Shown here piece after piece: positions 6,633 through 6,845 of a DNA stretch of 6,845 nt. Position 1 is the first letter of the stretch, and every line of letters begins with the position of its first letter. The position numbers and the translations under genes are program-made. The stretch comes from Bacteroidales bacterium (GTDB taxonomy: Bacteria > Bacteroidota > Bacteroidia > Bacteroidales > B18-G4), in the NCBI GenBank assembly GCA_023145125.1, contig JAGLEK010000581.1:1-6845 (forward strand), written 5' to 3'. Below the pieces are notes generated by a model that saw nothing but the letters and a program-made list of their open reading frames with translations, was not told the DNA's origin and searched no databases.

Positions 6633-6738
6633 TACTTACCACCAAGTCCCCAAGGCACTAAGGTTCACCAAGACAATTATTTAATCTTGGTGATTCTTGG
6701 TCCCGATATTTATCGGGATAGAGCCTTGGTGGTAAGTA
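6633..6738. repeat. Imperfect palindrome with cttaccaccaag / cttggtggtaag arms
   Basis: Outer arms tacttaccaccaag (6633-6646) and cttggtggtaagta (6725-6738) pair perfectly over 14 bp. An inner stem, tcaccaaga (6665-6673) with tcttggtga (6685-6693), pairs perfectly over 9 bp around an 11-nt AT loop. Both arms carry accaag/cttggt motifs several times. The right arm is longer because a small separate palindrome (6701-6718) interrupts it. No T run follows, so it is not a standard terminator. It resembles the dispersed extragenic palindromes seen between genes in many bacteria. Confidence 0.8.
6701..6718. repeat. Small palindrome tcccgata-tt-tatcggga
   Basis: A perfect 8-bp stem with a 2-nt loop lies inside the right arm of the larger palindrome and has no counterpart in the left arm, so it looks like a later insertion. 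Short TCCCGAT...ATCGGGA palindromes are, as I recall, frequent between genes in Bacteroidota genomes. Confidence 0.75.
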
Positions 6739-6830
6739 TATTTATGTAAGCCCTCTAAAACAATATTGCCTTAAATAGAGCTATTATCAAGCCTTTTACC
6801 AATTCAATCTAAATTTCCCCGGACACTAGT

Positions 6831-6845
6831 GTATTCGATATCCGA
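6831..6845. repeat. Heptamer array resuming at the window edge
   Basis: After the inverted-repeat element the sequence reads tattc, gatatcc, ga in the 7-bp period and orientation of the arrays at 1-35 and 6565-6604. It is cut by the end of the window. Confidence 0.5.

Larger units (their letters stand above)
6605..6830. mobile_element. 226-bp MITE-like element with 12-bp terminal inverted repeats
   Basis: The left end actggtgtccgg (6605-6616) and right end ccggacactagt (6819-6830) are inverted repeats with 11 of 12 positions matching. No transposase or credible reading frame lies between them, so if mobile it is non-autonomous, or an internally deleted insertion sequence. The flanks are heptamer-repeat sequence on both sides. 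The five bases before (gaatt) and after (gtatt) match at 4 of 5 positions, which could be a worn target duplication or just the AT-rich repeat. The interior carries a second palindrome (6633-6738). I cannot name an IS family from these ends. Confidence 0.5.

Noticed and set aside
6665..6718. Hairpins after mlaD as transcription terminator
   Set aside because: The stems at 6665-6693 and 6701-6718 are not followed by a T tract; they fit dispersed palindromes better, though some effect on the mlaD transcript end is possible.
6605..6830. Complete insertion sequence
   Set aside because: The 226-bp interior holds no transposase reading frame; only a non-autonomous or remnant element is supportable.

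Overview
The window reads as chromosomal DNA from a member of the Bacteroidota, probably of the Bacteroidales/Marinilabiliales kind. The evidence is an LptD of the long Bacteroidota type, a SPOR-tailed Amidase_3 enzyme, an MlaD-like protein ending in the family tail 'NPKRYVRFSLF', promoter sequences matching the Bacteroidota TTTG / TAnnTTTG pattern, almost no Shine-Dalgarno sequences, and gene ends decorated with short heptamer and nonamer tandem repeats. No tRNA, rRNA, CRISPR array, transposase or prophage gene is visible.

Layout. Positions 1-35 are a heptamer tandem array that touches the end of ridA (34-411, minus). Across an 82-bp divergent gap lies an ornithine cyclodeaminase/mu-crystallin-family gene (494-1471, plus). 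A 113-bp convergent junction with two different tandem arrays separates it from lptD (1585-4302, minus). A 121-bp divergent promoter region follows, then an N-acetylmuramoyl-L-alanine amidase gene (4424-5500, plus) and, after 103 bp, an MlaD/MCE gene (5604-6551, plus). The last 294 bp are non-coding: a heptamer array interrupted by a 226-bp element with 12-bp terminal inverted repeats. That element contains a second imperfect palindrome, which in turn contains a third, small palindrome.

How the genes fit together. LptD (LPS insertion in the outer membrane), the SPOR amidase (septal peptidoglycan splitting) and the MCE protein (phospholipid transport between membranes) form a cell-envelope group. 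RidA and the OCD-family enzyme both act on imine/enamine chemistry and are transcribed divergently, which suggests a metabolic pair. All five genes look intact. The three envelope genes all seem to start with non-ATG codons.

The coding content is ordinary for this phylum and I do not see a new gene system. The parts most worth a second look are the nested repeat element at the right end, the repeated 7-bp periodicity of otherwise unrelated intergenic arrays, and the imine-chemistry gene pair.
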